From NCBI GenBank assembly GCA_015065645.1, contig SVPW01000009.1, positions 1-64,000 of the forward strand: 64,000 nt of DNA, written 5' to 3'. Position 1 is the first letter of the stretch, and the number at the start of each line of letters is the position of its first letter. The notes beneath the pieces are model-generated. The model was not told where the DNA came from and did not search any database. It was given only the letters and a program-made list of their open reading frames with translations. This document shows, in pieces, positions 49,658 through 58,723 of the stretch. Source of the stretch: Oscillospiraceae bacterium. GTDB lineage: Bacteria > Bacillota > Clostridia > Oscillospirales > Acutalibacteraceae. Made by a program: the position numbers and the translations under genes.

Positions 49658-49870
49658 ATTGCTATAATGATTGTAGTTAGTCGAAACGCTTAAAAGCGTT
49701 TCGGTAAGCCACTTGTAAAGTGGCTTCGGCAAAATTAAATTGCAATATTTAATTTTGCACGACATTCATTTCAATGGAACGGAACAAATTTTTATTGAAA
49801 ATTTGTTACAAAATCAAAGATTTTGTGGCGAAACAGGATTGTTTCGCCTAACCTATTCCATTATAATAAT
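49658..49870. repeat. 213-bp element with six tandem hairpins and inverted ends
   Basis: Six consecutive perfect stems occur: CGAAACGCT (49682-49703), AAGCCACTT region (49706-49726), a 12-bp GCAAAATTAAAT stem (49729-49758), AACAAATTTT (49783-49807), ACAAAATC (49808-49826) and GGCGAAAC (49827-49848). The flanks 49658-49680 and 49848-49870 are inverted repeats matching at 15 of 23 positions, including TATAATG and GTTAG. It fills the gap between licD and the giant gene, and I see no coding region in it. It looks like a MITE-type or structured intergenic element. Confidence 0.65.
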
Positions 49871-49909
49871 ATTTTATCATATTATTATCACAATTACAAC
49901 AAAAAACTA

Positions 49910-50722
49910 TTAAAATTCAATATATTCGGAATATGGTTTTTTAGGGTCACAAATAGTTGTATGGTGATGTGAATTTTGCTGTTCTTTAGGTGGGTCTGCA
50001 CGCCAATTTCCATATTTATGGGTAAGGTATTCATCGTATTTTTCAGGAATGTTTACCTTTATCCCTTCAAACATCATTTCACAGCCATTGCCGTAAATCT
50101 CTTTGGAAACACATTGCTTTTTTCGCATTCTGTCACCATGATTGCAAAAAGTTTTACTGTTTTCAGGAAAAGCGGAAATAAGTTTCTCTAAATGTGCAAG
50201 AGATTTATGTGTGCGTTTACCATAGCCTAACAGTTTAACAAAACAATTTCTCAGCTTTACCTTGAATGATAAATTGTTTTTTATATTACATACACATTTC
50301 CAAACCAACACTTTTTTCTTTCTGTTAAATGTTTTTTGGGTTTCAGGGTCATCAGGGTAGTTATCAAGTGGGAAAATATCAATATACATACCGTGATTCA
50401 TATTTAAGTGCTTAATTGAACGCTCAATAAAGGTTGTATTTGAATTTCTCAGTTTTGAAAAAATATGTGGGAAATATTTATCGGTACGGTAGTTTTGCAG
50501 AAAAATATGCTCAGGTAAGAGGCTTTGTGCTTCTTTTAAAAATATCTCATAGTCTTTTCTTGGCATACCAACATCTATATCATCGTCCCAAGGAATGAAT
50601 CCACCATATTTGACAGCACCTAAAGCACTTCCGTTTATCATATACCATTTTAAGTTTAATTTATTACAAATTTCCAAAAAATTTCTAAATAAATCCAAGG
50701 AAATATTTTGTGTATCATTCAT
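49910..50722 (-). CDS. LicD-family phosphotransferase
   Basis: This 270-residue protein has the LicD core MINGSALGAVKYGGFIPWDDDIDVGMPRKDYEIF, a nucleotidyltransferase-like fold with the DDDID metal site. LicD proteins attach phosphocholine or other phospho-groups to surface polymers. That would suit the choline-binding-like repeats of the giant protein downstream, but the exact group is unknown. It overlaps the Wzy-like gene by 8 bases. Confidence 0.88.
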   Translation of the reverse strand: MNDTQNISLDLFRNFLEICNKLNLKWYMINGSALGAVKYGGFIPWDDDIDVGMPRKDYEIFLKEAQSLLPEHIFLQNYRTDKYFPHIFSKLRNSNTTFIERSIKHLNMNHGMYIDIFPLDNYPDDPETQKTFNRKKKVLVWKCVCNIKNNLSFKVKLRNCFVKLLGYGKRTHKSLAHLEKLISAFPENSKTFCNHGDRMRKKQCVSKEIYGNGCEMMFEGIKVNIPEKYDEYLTHKYGNWRADPPKEQQNSHHHTTICDPKKPYSEYIEF

Positions 50723-52016
50723 TATTTAGTACCAACTTCTTCTTAACTATTAATGAGAATGCAAGCATAAAATAAATTAAATAACCGGCCTCTGTTCGCA
50801 GAGAAGCATTATAAATACCTAACATTATACAAATAACCGAGGCTATTAATGACATCTGACAATATACCTTATCTTCTGCCGATTCTTTTGCTATAAAAAA
50901 GCTTTTTACAGCATTGATAATAAAGAAACCAAAAAAGAATATAAGACCTAAGAATCCGGTTTCTAAATATAAAAATGATGTTGAAAACCAGTTGTATCTT
51001 AAATAGATATAATCGTAATAGAAAGGTGTTTTTAAGAATTCAAAGTTTGCTGTATCGCAATTTCCCAATCCCAAACCAAACCATTTAAGCGGTGATGTTG
51101 TTAATATTTCTTTTGAGATTATAGGTATGGTTGTTAATCGGTTAAGCTGATCACTTCCTGCGTAACCTCCGGTAGAGGTTAATTCGAGTATGTATTCAAT
51201 TGAAAGGAAGTTTGCAAAATGGGGGAATAGGGATATTAATATGGAAGCTCCCAACATAACACCGATTATTCCAAATATGAAAATATAAATTTTTCTGGCG
51301 GAAACTTCTGTTATTAACAGTGCGATAAAAAGTATAGCTATAAATTCAACGAAGAAAAACTTCAATTCTGAAAGAGTAGCAATAATCAGTGCGGTTGAGC
51401 ATTTTGAAACGCAGTAAAGAAGGTTTTCTTTTTTATTAAGGTAATAAAGGATAGCTTTGATTACTATCATTACCATAAAAATATTAAGTGATCCGTTGCA
51501 TCCCCTTATAATTCCAAAAAATCCGCCAAGAAAATCTCCTCTTAAATCAAAAACAAAGAATTGAATTATGCATAAAGCGGAATTTAACCAAAAGAAAATA
51601 TCAAAAAATTTTAAAAAGGTATCAATATCTTCTGTTTTGAAAAAAAGAACAAAAGAGAAAAAAGCAACATAAAATCTAAAATTATTTCTTACTCCCCAGG
51701 CATAATAAAGGATTGATTGATATTTTGTTATATATACTATAAAGGTAAGAATCAAAAAAACAATAACCCCTATAAATAACAGCATAGAACCTTTAAAAAA
51801 GAGGATTTTCTGTTTAGAAAGATTAATGCCGATTAAAACTATCAGAGCTATTAAGCAAACATCAATTACATATTTAATTGATGCAGGGAACGGCAGAACT
51901 TCTGTTAAAAAGCCGCATATCATCGGCATCAGAATAACTACCATCAGTAGCCAATACGGTTGGGAGTGTTTTTGGATTTTTAATTGAAAGTTACTATTTG
52001 TCATTTCTATATTCAC
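50715..52016 (-). CDS. O-antigen polymerase/ligase-like protein (Wzy-like)
   Basis: This 433-residue protein has about ten to twelve hydrophobic segments and a large outside loop near 270-340. Its position in a capsule locus with a flippase and chain-length regulator supports a Wzy-type polymerase that joins repeat units. Sequence motifs of this family are weak, so the call depends partly on topology. It may start at the second Met (52004). It overlaps licD. Confidence 0.75.
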   Translation of the reverse strand: MNIEMTNSNFQLKIQKHSQPYWLLMVVILMPMICGFLTEVLPFPASIKYVIDVCLIALIVLIGINLSKQKILFFKGSMLLFIGVIVFLILTFIVYITKYQSILYYAWGVRNNFRFYVAFFSFVLFFKTEDIDTFLKFFDIFFWLNSALCIIQFFVFDLRGDFLGGFFGIIRGCNGSLNIFMVMIVIKAILYYLNKKENLLYCVSKCSTALIIATLSELKFFFVEFIAILFIALLITEVSARKIYIFIFGIIGVMLGASILISLFPHFANFLSIEYILELTSTGGYAGSDQLNRLTTIPIISKEILTTSPLKWFGLGLGNCDTANFEFLKTPFYYDYIYLRYNWFSTSFLYLETGFLGLIFFFGFFIINAVKSFFIAKESAEDKVYCQMSLIASVICIMLGIYNASLRTEAGYLIYFMLAFSLIVKKKLVLNNE

Positions 52017-52075
52017 CGAATAAACTGATTTACATTTTTAAAATATGCAAAATAAATATTTAATAAAGCCAATGT

Positions 52076-53107
52076 TTAATTGCTTGACTTTGCTTTTAAG
52101 AGTAAAAAACATAAAGTATATAATTTGTTCCGAATTGCAAAATATATTACCTTTTTTGCAAGATTAACCTTATCCCGCTTGTGTTTTTTCAAAACGGTTT
52201 GCAATACGGTGTCATCAATTATTTCCTTGATGGTTTTTCTTATCTCAAAAAACTTTCTGTCACAAACAACCTCTTGTTTTAATGCGGCTAAAACATATCC
52301 GAGATATGGTTTTGAAAGTCTTGAAATGATTTTTTGACTATAATTTAAATGTTCACTTAATTTTACTGTTTCAAGATAAAAGTTTTTTATCTTTTTATAT
52401 CTGTCGGGTATATAAGATTTGCTGAGAGAAGCATTGTTATTACAATAATAATATAATGCTTCGGGCAAAACCGCCACCGTTTTTATATGAGCAAATAATT
52501 CTAACAAGGAATAAACATCTTCTGAAAAAATATCTCTTTCGGAAACGAATTTCCAGTCAATATCTTTAATTGTTTTCATGGAATACATAAATAGCCAAAG
52601 GCTCATATAAAATCTATTATTTCCGGCTATTTCCGGGGCTATAAGATCAGGTAAAAACTCATTTAATATTTCATCGTTACTATATAAAAGTTTATCTTTG
52701 GGAGGGATAATTTCTTTGAAAACATTACCGTTGTTATCAACCTTACTAAACCCGCAAATAACAACCTGTGCATTGTTTTTGGTTATTTCATTATAAAGTT
52801 TTTCAATAGTGTTTTTTTCTATGTAATCGTCACTATCAAAAAAGCAGATATATTCTCCGCTTGCATTTTGCAAACCGGTATTTCTTGCTATTCCGGCACC
52901 TTCGTTTTGCTTGTGAATAACCCGTATTCTGTCATCCTTATTTACCCAATCATCGCATATTACGGGGGAGTTATCAATAGAGCCGTCATCAACAAGTATA
53001 ATCTCTAAATTTGAATATGTTTGGGTAACGATTGATTCGATACATCTGTTTAAATATTTTTCAACATTATATATGGGTAATACAATTGTTATAAGGCTGT
53101 TTTCCAT
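52076..53107 (-). CDS. Glycosyltransferase family 2
   Basis: This 343-residue GT-A enzyme has ITIVLPIYNVEKYLNRCIESI and LVDDGSIDNSPVICDDW, then CFFDSDDYIE with the metal-binding DxD-like motif. It transfers a sugar to the growing repeat unit in the cytoplasm. The acceptor and donor are not readable. The C-terminal third is basic and helical, as is common for capsule GT2 enzymes. Confidence 0.88.
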   Translation of the reverse strand: MENSLITIVLPIYNVEKYLNRCIESIVTQTYSNLEIILVDDGSIDNSPVICDDWVNKDDRIRVIHKQNEGAGIARNTGLQNASGEYICFFDSDDYIEKNTIEKLYNEITKNNAQVVICGFSKVDNNGNVFKEIIPPKDKLLYSNDEILNEFLPDLIAPEIAGNNRFYMSLWLFMYSMKTIKDIDWKFVSERDIFSEDVYSLLELFAHIKTVAVLPEALYYYCNNNASLSKSYIPDRYKKIKNFYLETVKLSEHLNYSQKIISRLSKPYLGYVLAALKQEVVCDRKFFEIRKTIKEIIDDTVLQTVLKKHKRDKVNLAKKVIYFAIRNKLYTLCFLLLKAKSSN

Positions 53108-53133
53108 ATAGTTTCCTCTTTTATATATTGCAA

Positions 53134-54249
53134 TCAGCTGTTAAAAATAAAATCAAGCGTTTCATCTATTTTAGTTTGATTATCCTTTTCGCAGGAAATG
53201 AGCCTTTGGATTAAATCTTCACGATTATTGAATAGAAAATCAACTTTATTTTCTGTATCGCTATCATAAATATCAATCATCAGCTCAAAAAGATTACAAT
53301 CAATAAATGTGGCTGATATTTTGGTATGTGTTTTGGTATCAATTAATGCTATAGGTAGTGAGCCGTATTTATAACCGACTAACAATGAGTGCATTCTGTT
53401 GCTTATATGAAAATCCACCCCGCCGTAGTAATTTTCCAATTCATCAAGCTTCATTTGATTTCCTATATATTCAGTGGGGTATTTATCCTTAAAATAATTA
53501 TAAATTTTTTCGCTGAATTCTTTATCTTCATCTATTTGGTAAGCAACGCATAACTTCATTTGGTTTTGCATACAACTATTAAGCTTGCATAACACATATT
53601 CACAGCTTTTTAGGGTTTGCTCAACAAATGTATCATCAAGATCATCAAAAATTGAATTTCTCATATTTAACATAACGGTGTTAGTATGATTAATCTTTTT
53701 TTCGTGATCACGGTGATATACCCATGACATATCAGGACAGAATTTAACCTTTTTAATTCCGTGTTTACGGCATCTTTCCAAGGATTTTGAATCTCTTACA
53801 TAATAATATGATAAAAAAATACTTCTGATCCGTTCCGATAATGCCATCAGCTTTGAAATAGGACCTACCGATCTTCCAATGCGTACTATCGTTACACCGT
53901 AAAGGCGAAAAACAGGGAAGATAAGACCTGAAATAAAATTACGAACAACTAATTTTATACCACCGCCGTACATATCACCGGGACCTGAAAATACATATAC
54001 ACGGTCATTATTCTTTTTGGATTTTCTTGCACATTTTATAACCGATTTAATAAATGCAAATTCGCTTTCATAATTTATTCGTTCTTCATCCATAATGCCC
54101 AATGCACTCAAAAACTCACCCGGTACATCCTTACTGCAGTTAGCATGCAATTTGCCGTATTTTCGTAATGTATTTATAAGCCCGTTATTAATCAGGGCAT
54201 CACCCGTGTTGGTAAATTTGGTTTTGGTTTGATAAAAAATATGATTCAT
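53134..54249 (-). CDS. Polysaccharide pyruvyl transferase-family protein
   Basis: This protein of about 371 residues starts NHIFYQTKTKFTNTGDALINNGLI and has FSGPGDMYGGG and YYVRDSKSLERC, then NRMHSLLVGYKYGSLPIAL. This is the layout of polysaccharide pyruvyltransferases such as CsaB/WcaK, which add pyruvate ketals to sugars. ATG at 54249 is favoured by AGAGGA upstream. An ATG at 54276 is further back without a site. It lies between a GT2 and a GT4 gene. Pyruvate groups on the polymer would provide binding sites for SLH-type proteins. Confidence 0.8.
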   Translation of the reverse strand: MNHIFYQTKTKFTNTGDALINNGLINTLRKYGKLHANCSKDVPGEFLSALGIMDEERINYESEFAFIKSVIKCARKSKKNNDRVYVFSGPGDMYGGGIKLVVRNFISGLIFPVFRLYGVTIVRIGRSVGPISKLMALSERIRSIFLSYYYVRDSKSLERCRKHGIKKVKFCPDMSWVYHRDHEKKINHTNTVMLNMRNSIFDDLDDTFVEQTLKSCEYVLCKLNSCMQNQMKLCVAYQIDEDKEFSEKIYNYFKDKYPTEYIGNQMKLDELENYYGGVDFHISNRMHSLLVGYKYGSLPIALIDTKTHTKISATFIDCNLFELMIDIYDSDTENKVDFLFNNREDLIQRLISCEKDNQTKIDETLDFIFNS

Positions 54250-54284
54250 TTTTGTCCTCTGCGGTATTTTAAGCATTAAATATA

Positions 54285-55379
54285 CTAAAGATTTATATTT
54301 TGCAATACCTCTATAAATTGTTGCACCTTAAATTCGGTTGATAATTTCTCACGATACTCAACGCAATTATTCACATAAAAGCTATTGTTTTCGTAAATTT
54401 TATGTAAATCGTCTTCATTCCAAGAATCTTTTGCGATTCCTAAGCTGTGTTCTATAATATATTTGCTGTTTAACGGTATGTTTGTTGTGAGTATAGGAGT
54501 GGCAACTGCAATGGCTTCAACTATTGAAATCATATTATTGTCTTGAGCAGTATTCACTAATAATGCCGAAGCCTTTGATAATAAAGGCTTTAAATCCCCG
54601 TGGTTCATTTTACCTGTAAATACTACATTATCTGAAATATTAAGCTCATGGGATTGCTTTATAAGTGCTTGTTTGAGCTCACCTTCACCAATAATATACA
54701 AACTTGCCGAATTATTGTATTTCTCTAAATACCTTTTAAAATTCAATAAAATACCGTCAATTCTTTTTCTTTCAATAAGCTGAGAGCATACAACAAAGCT
54801 ATTGTCTTTTGAAAGGCACAGATTGAATTTATCAAGATTAACACCGTGGTCAATGATTTTATCATTGATATTTTTGCAGTATTTTCCGGCAAAAGCTTTA
54901 GCATCATAAGAACGGGCAACAACTATGGCTTTTCTCATAAATAGAGGAACAATAATATTATACCATATTTTTGAAGGTATTTTTTTGCACATATTATTAT
55001 GTTTTGCAAGCTCATGCCATACTATTGTTTTTTTAGGTGCGGTACGGTATGCCGTTAAAGAATTTTTTGAAAACAACTCACTTGTAATAATTAAATCAAA
55101 ATTATGCTGCTTTATGTATTTTTTTAAATTTGATAAAACAGGGAATCTGTGCGGTGCAAATATTTTAGGGAAAATACATTTATCCCAAATTATTTCAAAA
55201 GGATATTCCTCTTGTGATACGGGTTTGTAAGGCTTGGCGGCGTATAAGGTTACATTATGCCCCTGTTTGTGAAAAGCAAGGCATAGATCATATATCATAC
55301 AATCCTTAATAGAGGTTACCTTTGGGATATTTCTTGTTTCAGCGGTATATACTATAGGGTTAATTACTAATATTTGCAC
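54285..55379 (-). CDS. Glycosyltransferase family 4
   Basis: This 364-residue GT-B enzyme starts MQILVINPIVYTAETRN, with VCSQLIERKRIDGIL, LYIIGEGELKQAL and VFTGKMNHGDLKPLL. The acidic motif SIVEAIAVATPIL is the usual nucleotide-sugar binding EX7E-like site. It builds part of the repeat unit. Specificity is unknown. Confidence 0.85.
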   Translation of the reverse strand: MQILVINPIVYTAETRNIPKVTSIKDCMIYDLCLAFHKQGHNVTLYAAKPYKPVSQEEYPFEIIWDKCIFPKIFAPHRFPVLSNLKKYIKQHNFDLIITSELFSKNSLTAYRTAPKKTIVWHELAKHNNMCKKIPSKIWYNIIVPLFMRKAIVVARSYDAKAFAGKYCKNINDKIIDHGVNLDKFNLCLSKDNSFVVCSQLIERKRIDGILLNFKRYLEKYNNSASLYIIGEGELKQALIKQSHELNISDNVVFTGKMNHGDLKPLLSKASALLVNTAQDNNMISIVEAIAVATPILTTNIPLNSKYIIEHSLGIAKDSWNEDDLHKIYENNSFYVNNCVEYREKLSTEFKVQQFIEVLQNINL

Positions 55380-55403
55380 AATTAAACCTTCTTAGTGATT
55401 AAG

Positions 55404-56495
55404 TTAATTTTTTTTATTATACATTTCACAGGTGGAGCATTTATCAAGCTGTTCCTTAGTTATCTTACCATCACGCAGGTCACGCACTATTTTGTTTTCA
55501 AACATAGAATACTTTTTGCGCTTGAAAAAGAAAAGGAATTTATGCTTTAGTACCCAGAAAAACGGTACCCAAATATACTTATGCATAGCAGGGGAAACGG
55601 AGCCTATCATCCAGCAATTTCTGTCACAGCAACGCACCTTTTTACGAACTGCTTCTGCCTGTTGGCTGTTCCAAAGCTCATCCCAACTTTGATTATTGAG
55701 ATTTCCCATAACTTCCTTTTCCTTTGTTCCGTTACAGGGCATTACATCACCAAACGGGTCAATAAAAAAGGTGTCAAAGCTCATATCACAGGGAAGAAGT
55801 CTCTTTTGGCTGAAAATGTAATTTATAAGTCCGTGGTTAAAATATGCACGGAACCATTTTTTTGGGCTGTTTGACTTCAAAAGCTCATTTATAAGGTTTT
55901 CAAAATGCTCAGCCACCATAAGGCGGTCATGGATAATGTTATTGGATTCCACAAAATAAAAGCTGTTATGAAGTGATGCGGTTGCAAATTCCATATTAAG
56001 CTCATTTGAAATATTGTAAAGAGGAACTAAATCGGGTGCGTTTTTATCCTGCACCGTCATTCCAAAGCCAACATCCTTCATTCCCATATTAACAAGCTTT
56101 TTAAGTGTTGTATATCCACGGTTAAAGCCGTCATCAAGACCACGGATTTCATTATTGGTTTGTTCAAGTCCCTCAATAGAAATTCTTATTCCTATTTGCG
56201 GAAATTCCTTACAAAGGTCAACTATTTTATCGGTAAAAAAACCGTTTGTGGAAATAACTATTCTTTCACTCTTTTTATAAAGCTCACGCACAATATCCTT
56301 TAAATCATCACGAATAAAGGGTTCGCCGCCGGTAATATTGGTAAAGTACATTTCGGGCAGCTTGCGTATTGTTTCAACTGTAATTTCATCTTCGGGTAAA
56401 GATGGTACCTTATAACGGTTGCACATGGTACATTTTGCGTTACAACGGTATGTAACAATAACCGTTCCGTTTAGTTTTTTAGGCATTATTCTCAC
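55404..56495 (-). CDS. Radical SAM/SPASM protein in the capsule locus
   Basis: This 363-residue protein has the radical SAM motif as TYRCNAKCTMCNRY near residue 17, ITGGEPFIRDDLKDI, VISTNGFF and RISIEGLEQTN. A SPASM-like C-terminus has LPCDMSFDTFFIDPFGDVMPC, then CCDRNCW and CSTCEMYNKK. No precursor peptide is near, so it more likely modifies a sugar or lipid than a peptide. It overlaps the acyltransferase end by 17 bases. The exact reaction is unknown. ATG at 56486 or 56495 cannot be separated. Confidence 0.8.
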   Translation of the reverse strand: MRIMPKKLNGTVIVTYRCNAKCTMCNRYKVPSLPEDEITVETIRKLPEMYFTNITGGEPFIRDDLKDIVRELYKKSERIVISTNGFFTDKIVDLCKEFPQIGIRISIEGLEQTNNEIRGLDDGFNRGYTTLKKLVNMGMKDVGFGMTVQDKNAPDLVPLYNISNELNMEFATASLHNSFYFVESNNIIHDRLMVAEHFENLINELLKSNSPKKWFRAYFNHGLINYIFSQKRLLPCDMSFDTFFIDPFGDVMPCNGTKEKEVMGNLNNQSWDELWNSQQAEAVRKKVRCCDRNCWMIGSVSPAMHKYIWVPFFWVLKHKFLFFFKRKKYSMFENKIVRDLRDGKITKEQLDKCSTCEMYNKKN

Positions 56496-57510
56496 TCTTT
56501 TTATTGGTTTTTATATATTTGTTAGGGTATAGAAAGAAGTCTAAATACTTGATTTTTGACATTATATATGCTGCTATTACCGGACAAGCAAAGCTTACAA
56601 ATAAACCAAGTATAATATGAATCATGGTTGATGATATACCAAATTTATTTAATACACCTCTTAATGCTGCTGCAAAAATAGTATGCATTAAAAATATTGG
56701 TAAAGTGTATTTTGCACAATAGGAAAAAAGCTTGTTTAAAAAATTAAATCTTTGAAGTTCTTTAAAAAGTAAAACAAAGGCAAAACAACCAAGTAGTCCC
56801 ATTGCAAAACTAATAATGTGGTGTTTAGTATTATAAATTTCCGGCAAAACGCTTAAACCTATAAACACAAAAACTAATATAAAGCTTAAAGAAAAATGAA
56901 GATTATTTTTCTTTTTCATATTAGCACCAAATGAATTTATACACATTCCTATGACAAACCATATTATATTCCCAAAAATAATATTTAAGGAATATATATC
57001 TGATACCAATGGAATAAATGTTATTATTTTTATTGTTAGGGATATAAAAATGCCAATAATTGCAGCATATTTATTTTTAAATGTTGGTATTATAAGAAAC
57101 ATGAAGAATAGTGCATATAAATACCAATAAGGTGATATAGGCTTTATAAACAAAGAGGTGAATATATTGTCAACCTTTTTATTTACGGAATTTGCAAATA
57201 ATGTTTTTAGGCACCAAGTTAATAGCGAAAATACAAAATACGGAATACCCAATGAAACAATTTTTTTTAAAATATTAGTTTTCCAACCGTTAAAGGTTGT
57301 TGTATTGCTTGATTTTTGATATAGATATCCGCTGCAAATAAAAAACAGAGGCACATGAAAAAAGTAGATTGTTTTGTCAAACCAAAGAGCAGAAGGGGAA
57401 GGAGACATAATTTCTGAAGAACGCATGCTTTGAAAAAAATGCCCAAGCACAACCAAAATGCATGCAAAAACTTTTAAATTATCTACCCAATACTCTCTTT
57501 TATCTTCCAA
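56479..57510 (-). CDS. Acyltransferase-3 family membrane protein
   Basis: This protein of about 343 residues has roughly ten hydrophobic segments. After a short head it reads EYWVDNLKVFACILVVLGHFF, then FFHVPLFFICSGYLY, the family signature for transferring acyl (often acetyl or succinyl) groups to surface sugars. A TTG start at 57510 is chosen because GAGGTG lies 6 bases upstream. It begins 13 bases after the GT4 gene stop. Earlier in-frame ATGs lie within the GT4 gene and lack support. Confidence 0.82.
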   Translation of the reverse strand: MEDKREYWVDNLKVFACILVVLGHFFQSMRSSEIMSPSPSALWFDKTIYFFHVPLFFICSGYLYQKSSNTTTFNGWKTNILKKIVSLGIPYFVFSLLTWCLKTLFANSVNKKVDNIFTSLFIKPISPYWYLYALFFMFLIIPTFKNKYAAIIGIFISLTIKIITFIPLVSDIYSLNIIFGNIIWFVIGMCINSFGANMKKKNNLHFSLSFILVFVFIGLSVLPEIYNTKHHIISFAMGLLGCFAFVLLFKELQRFNFLNKLFSYCAKYTLPIFLMHTIFAAALRGVLNKFGISSTMIHIILGLFVSFACPVIAAYIMSKIKYLDFFLYPNKYIKTNKKSENNA

Positions 57511-57523
57511 AAAACCCACCTCT

Positions 57524-58723
57524 TTATAAGTAAATATCGAATAATTTTTTATAATACTCATCAGTTGTGATGAATTTTGCCTGTTTGCAGTTTTCGGTAT
57601 ATTTTTTGAGCTTTTCAGTGTCATTCCAAAGAGATAATATCTTTTCATAAAGCTGTTCGGCATTACCGCTTTCAAAAAGCTCACCGGTTTCATTTTCCTT
57701 AATAAGCTCAGGTATACCGCCAATATCTGCGCCGATTATCGGTGTGCCGTAAATCTGGCTTTCCATAACAGAATAGGGGCAGTTTTCATACCATTCTGAA
57801 GGGTATACGGTAAATCTTGCTTCACTTATAAGCTTTTGTAATGCTTCCCCGCTTGAAAAACCAACATTTTGAATATTGGGTATATTATCAAGTTCATTTT
57901 CTAACGGTCCCGTACCTGCAAGCACAAATGGAATTTGAGGAAGCTTTTTTGCAACATCTATAAGGGTTTGAATACCCTTTTCCTTTGAATAACGACCAAA
58001 ATAAAGAACATAATCTTTTTTATTAACATCTTTACAAGCTGCTTTGTCAATAAAATTATGCAGAGCAATCGTTTTATTTGAAAACAGCGGATTGGTATCT
58101 AACTTTGCTTTCATAAAAGCAGAGCAACAGATAAAATGATCTATATATTTGTAAACCTTCCTTTTTTTCCAAAAATATGCTTCTGCAAAACCAACTAAGG
58201 ATTTAGCCGAGGAGTTATGGATGCACTTATCTTTAAAGCAACTCCCAAATTTTCCGGTAAGGCATTTTTCGCAATTTGTATGTGTTGTTGGATTATGGCA
58301 CATATGATTGGGACAAACAAGCTGGTAATCATGTGCTGTATATATGATTTTACATTTTTGATTTGCCTTTTTACGCCATTTAACAATTTCTAAAATAATA
58401 CTTGGTGTAAGCTGAAAATTAAAATTGTTAAGGTGGCAAACATCAGGCTTAAAATCATCAAGAACAAGCCTTAATTTCTTTTTGGCTTCGCAAGAGTAAA
58501 TTGTTTTTATGGGATAGGTTAGCTTTGAAAGCTTGCTTCCGCCGTGAAAATCCATATCGGAAGTATAGGAATTAACGGCATTGCCCACTACTCTTCCCTC
58601 ATGCTCCATACCAAAATACTGCACTTCGTGGCCGTTTGCCTCTAAAAGCTCACCTAATTTAAAGATATATGTTTCAGAACCGCCGTTTGGGTGCAAAAAT
58701 TTATTTATGAGCAATACCTTCAT
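57524..58723 (-). CDS. Glycosyltransferase family 4
   Basis: This GT-B enzyme of about 399 residues starts MKVLLINKFLHPNGGSETYIFKLG, with FGRYSKEKGIQTLI, VLAGTGPLENEL, EWYENCPYSVMES and GTPIIGADIGGIPELI. A Cys-rich insert CHNPTTHTNCEKCLTGKFGSC (about 127-150) looks like a small metal-binding loop seen in some capsule GT4 enzymes. The ATG at 58723 has GGAGGA about 9 bases upstream. It overlaps the preceding GT4 gene by 23 bases. Confidence 0.87.
   Translation of the reverse strand: MKVLLINKFLHPNGGSETYIFKLGELLEANGHEVQYFGMEHEGRVVGNAVNSYTSDMDFHGGSKLSKLTYPIKTIYSCEAKKKLRLVLDDFKPDVCHLNNFNFQLTPSIILEIVKWRKKANQKCKIIYTAHDYQLVCPNHMCHNPTTHTNCEKCLTGKFGSCFKDKCIHNSSAKSLVGFAEAYFWKKRKVYKYIDHFICCSAFMKAKLDTNPLFSNKTIALHNFIDKAACKDVNKKDYVLYFGRYSKEKGIQTLIDVAKKLPQIPFVLAGTGPLENELDNIPNIQNVGFSSGEALQKLISEARFTVYPSEWYENCPYSVMESQIYGTPIIGADIGGIPELIKENETGELFESGNAEQLYEKILSLWNDTEKLKKYTENCKQAKFITTDEYYKKLFDIYL

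Noticed and set aside
49658-49870. Second retron RNA
   Set aside because: No reverse transcriptase is adjacent and the ends lack a perfect long a1/a2 pair; it fits a hairpin element better.
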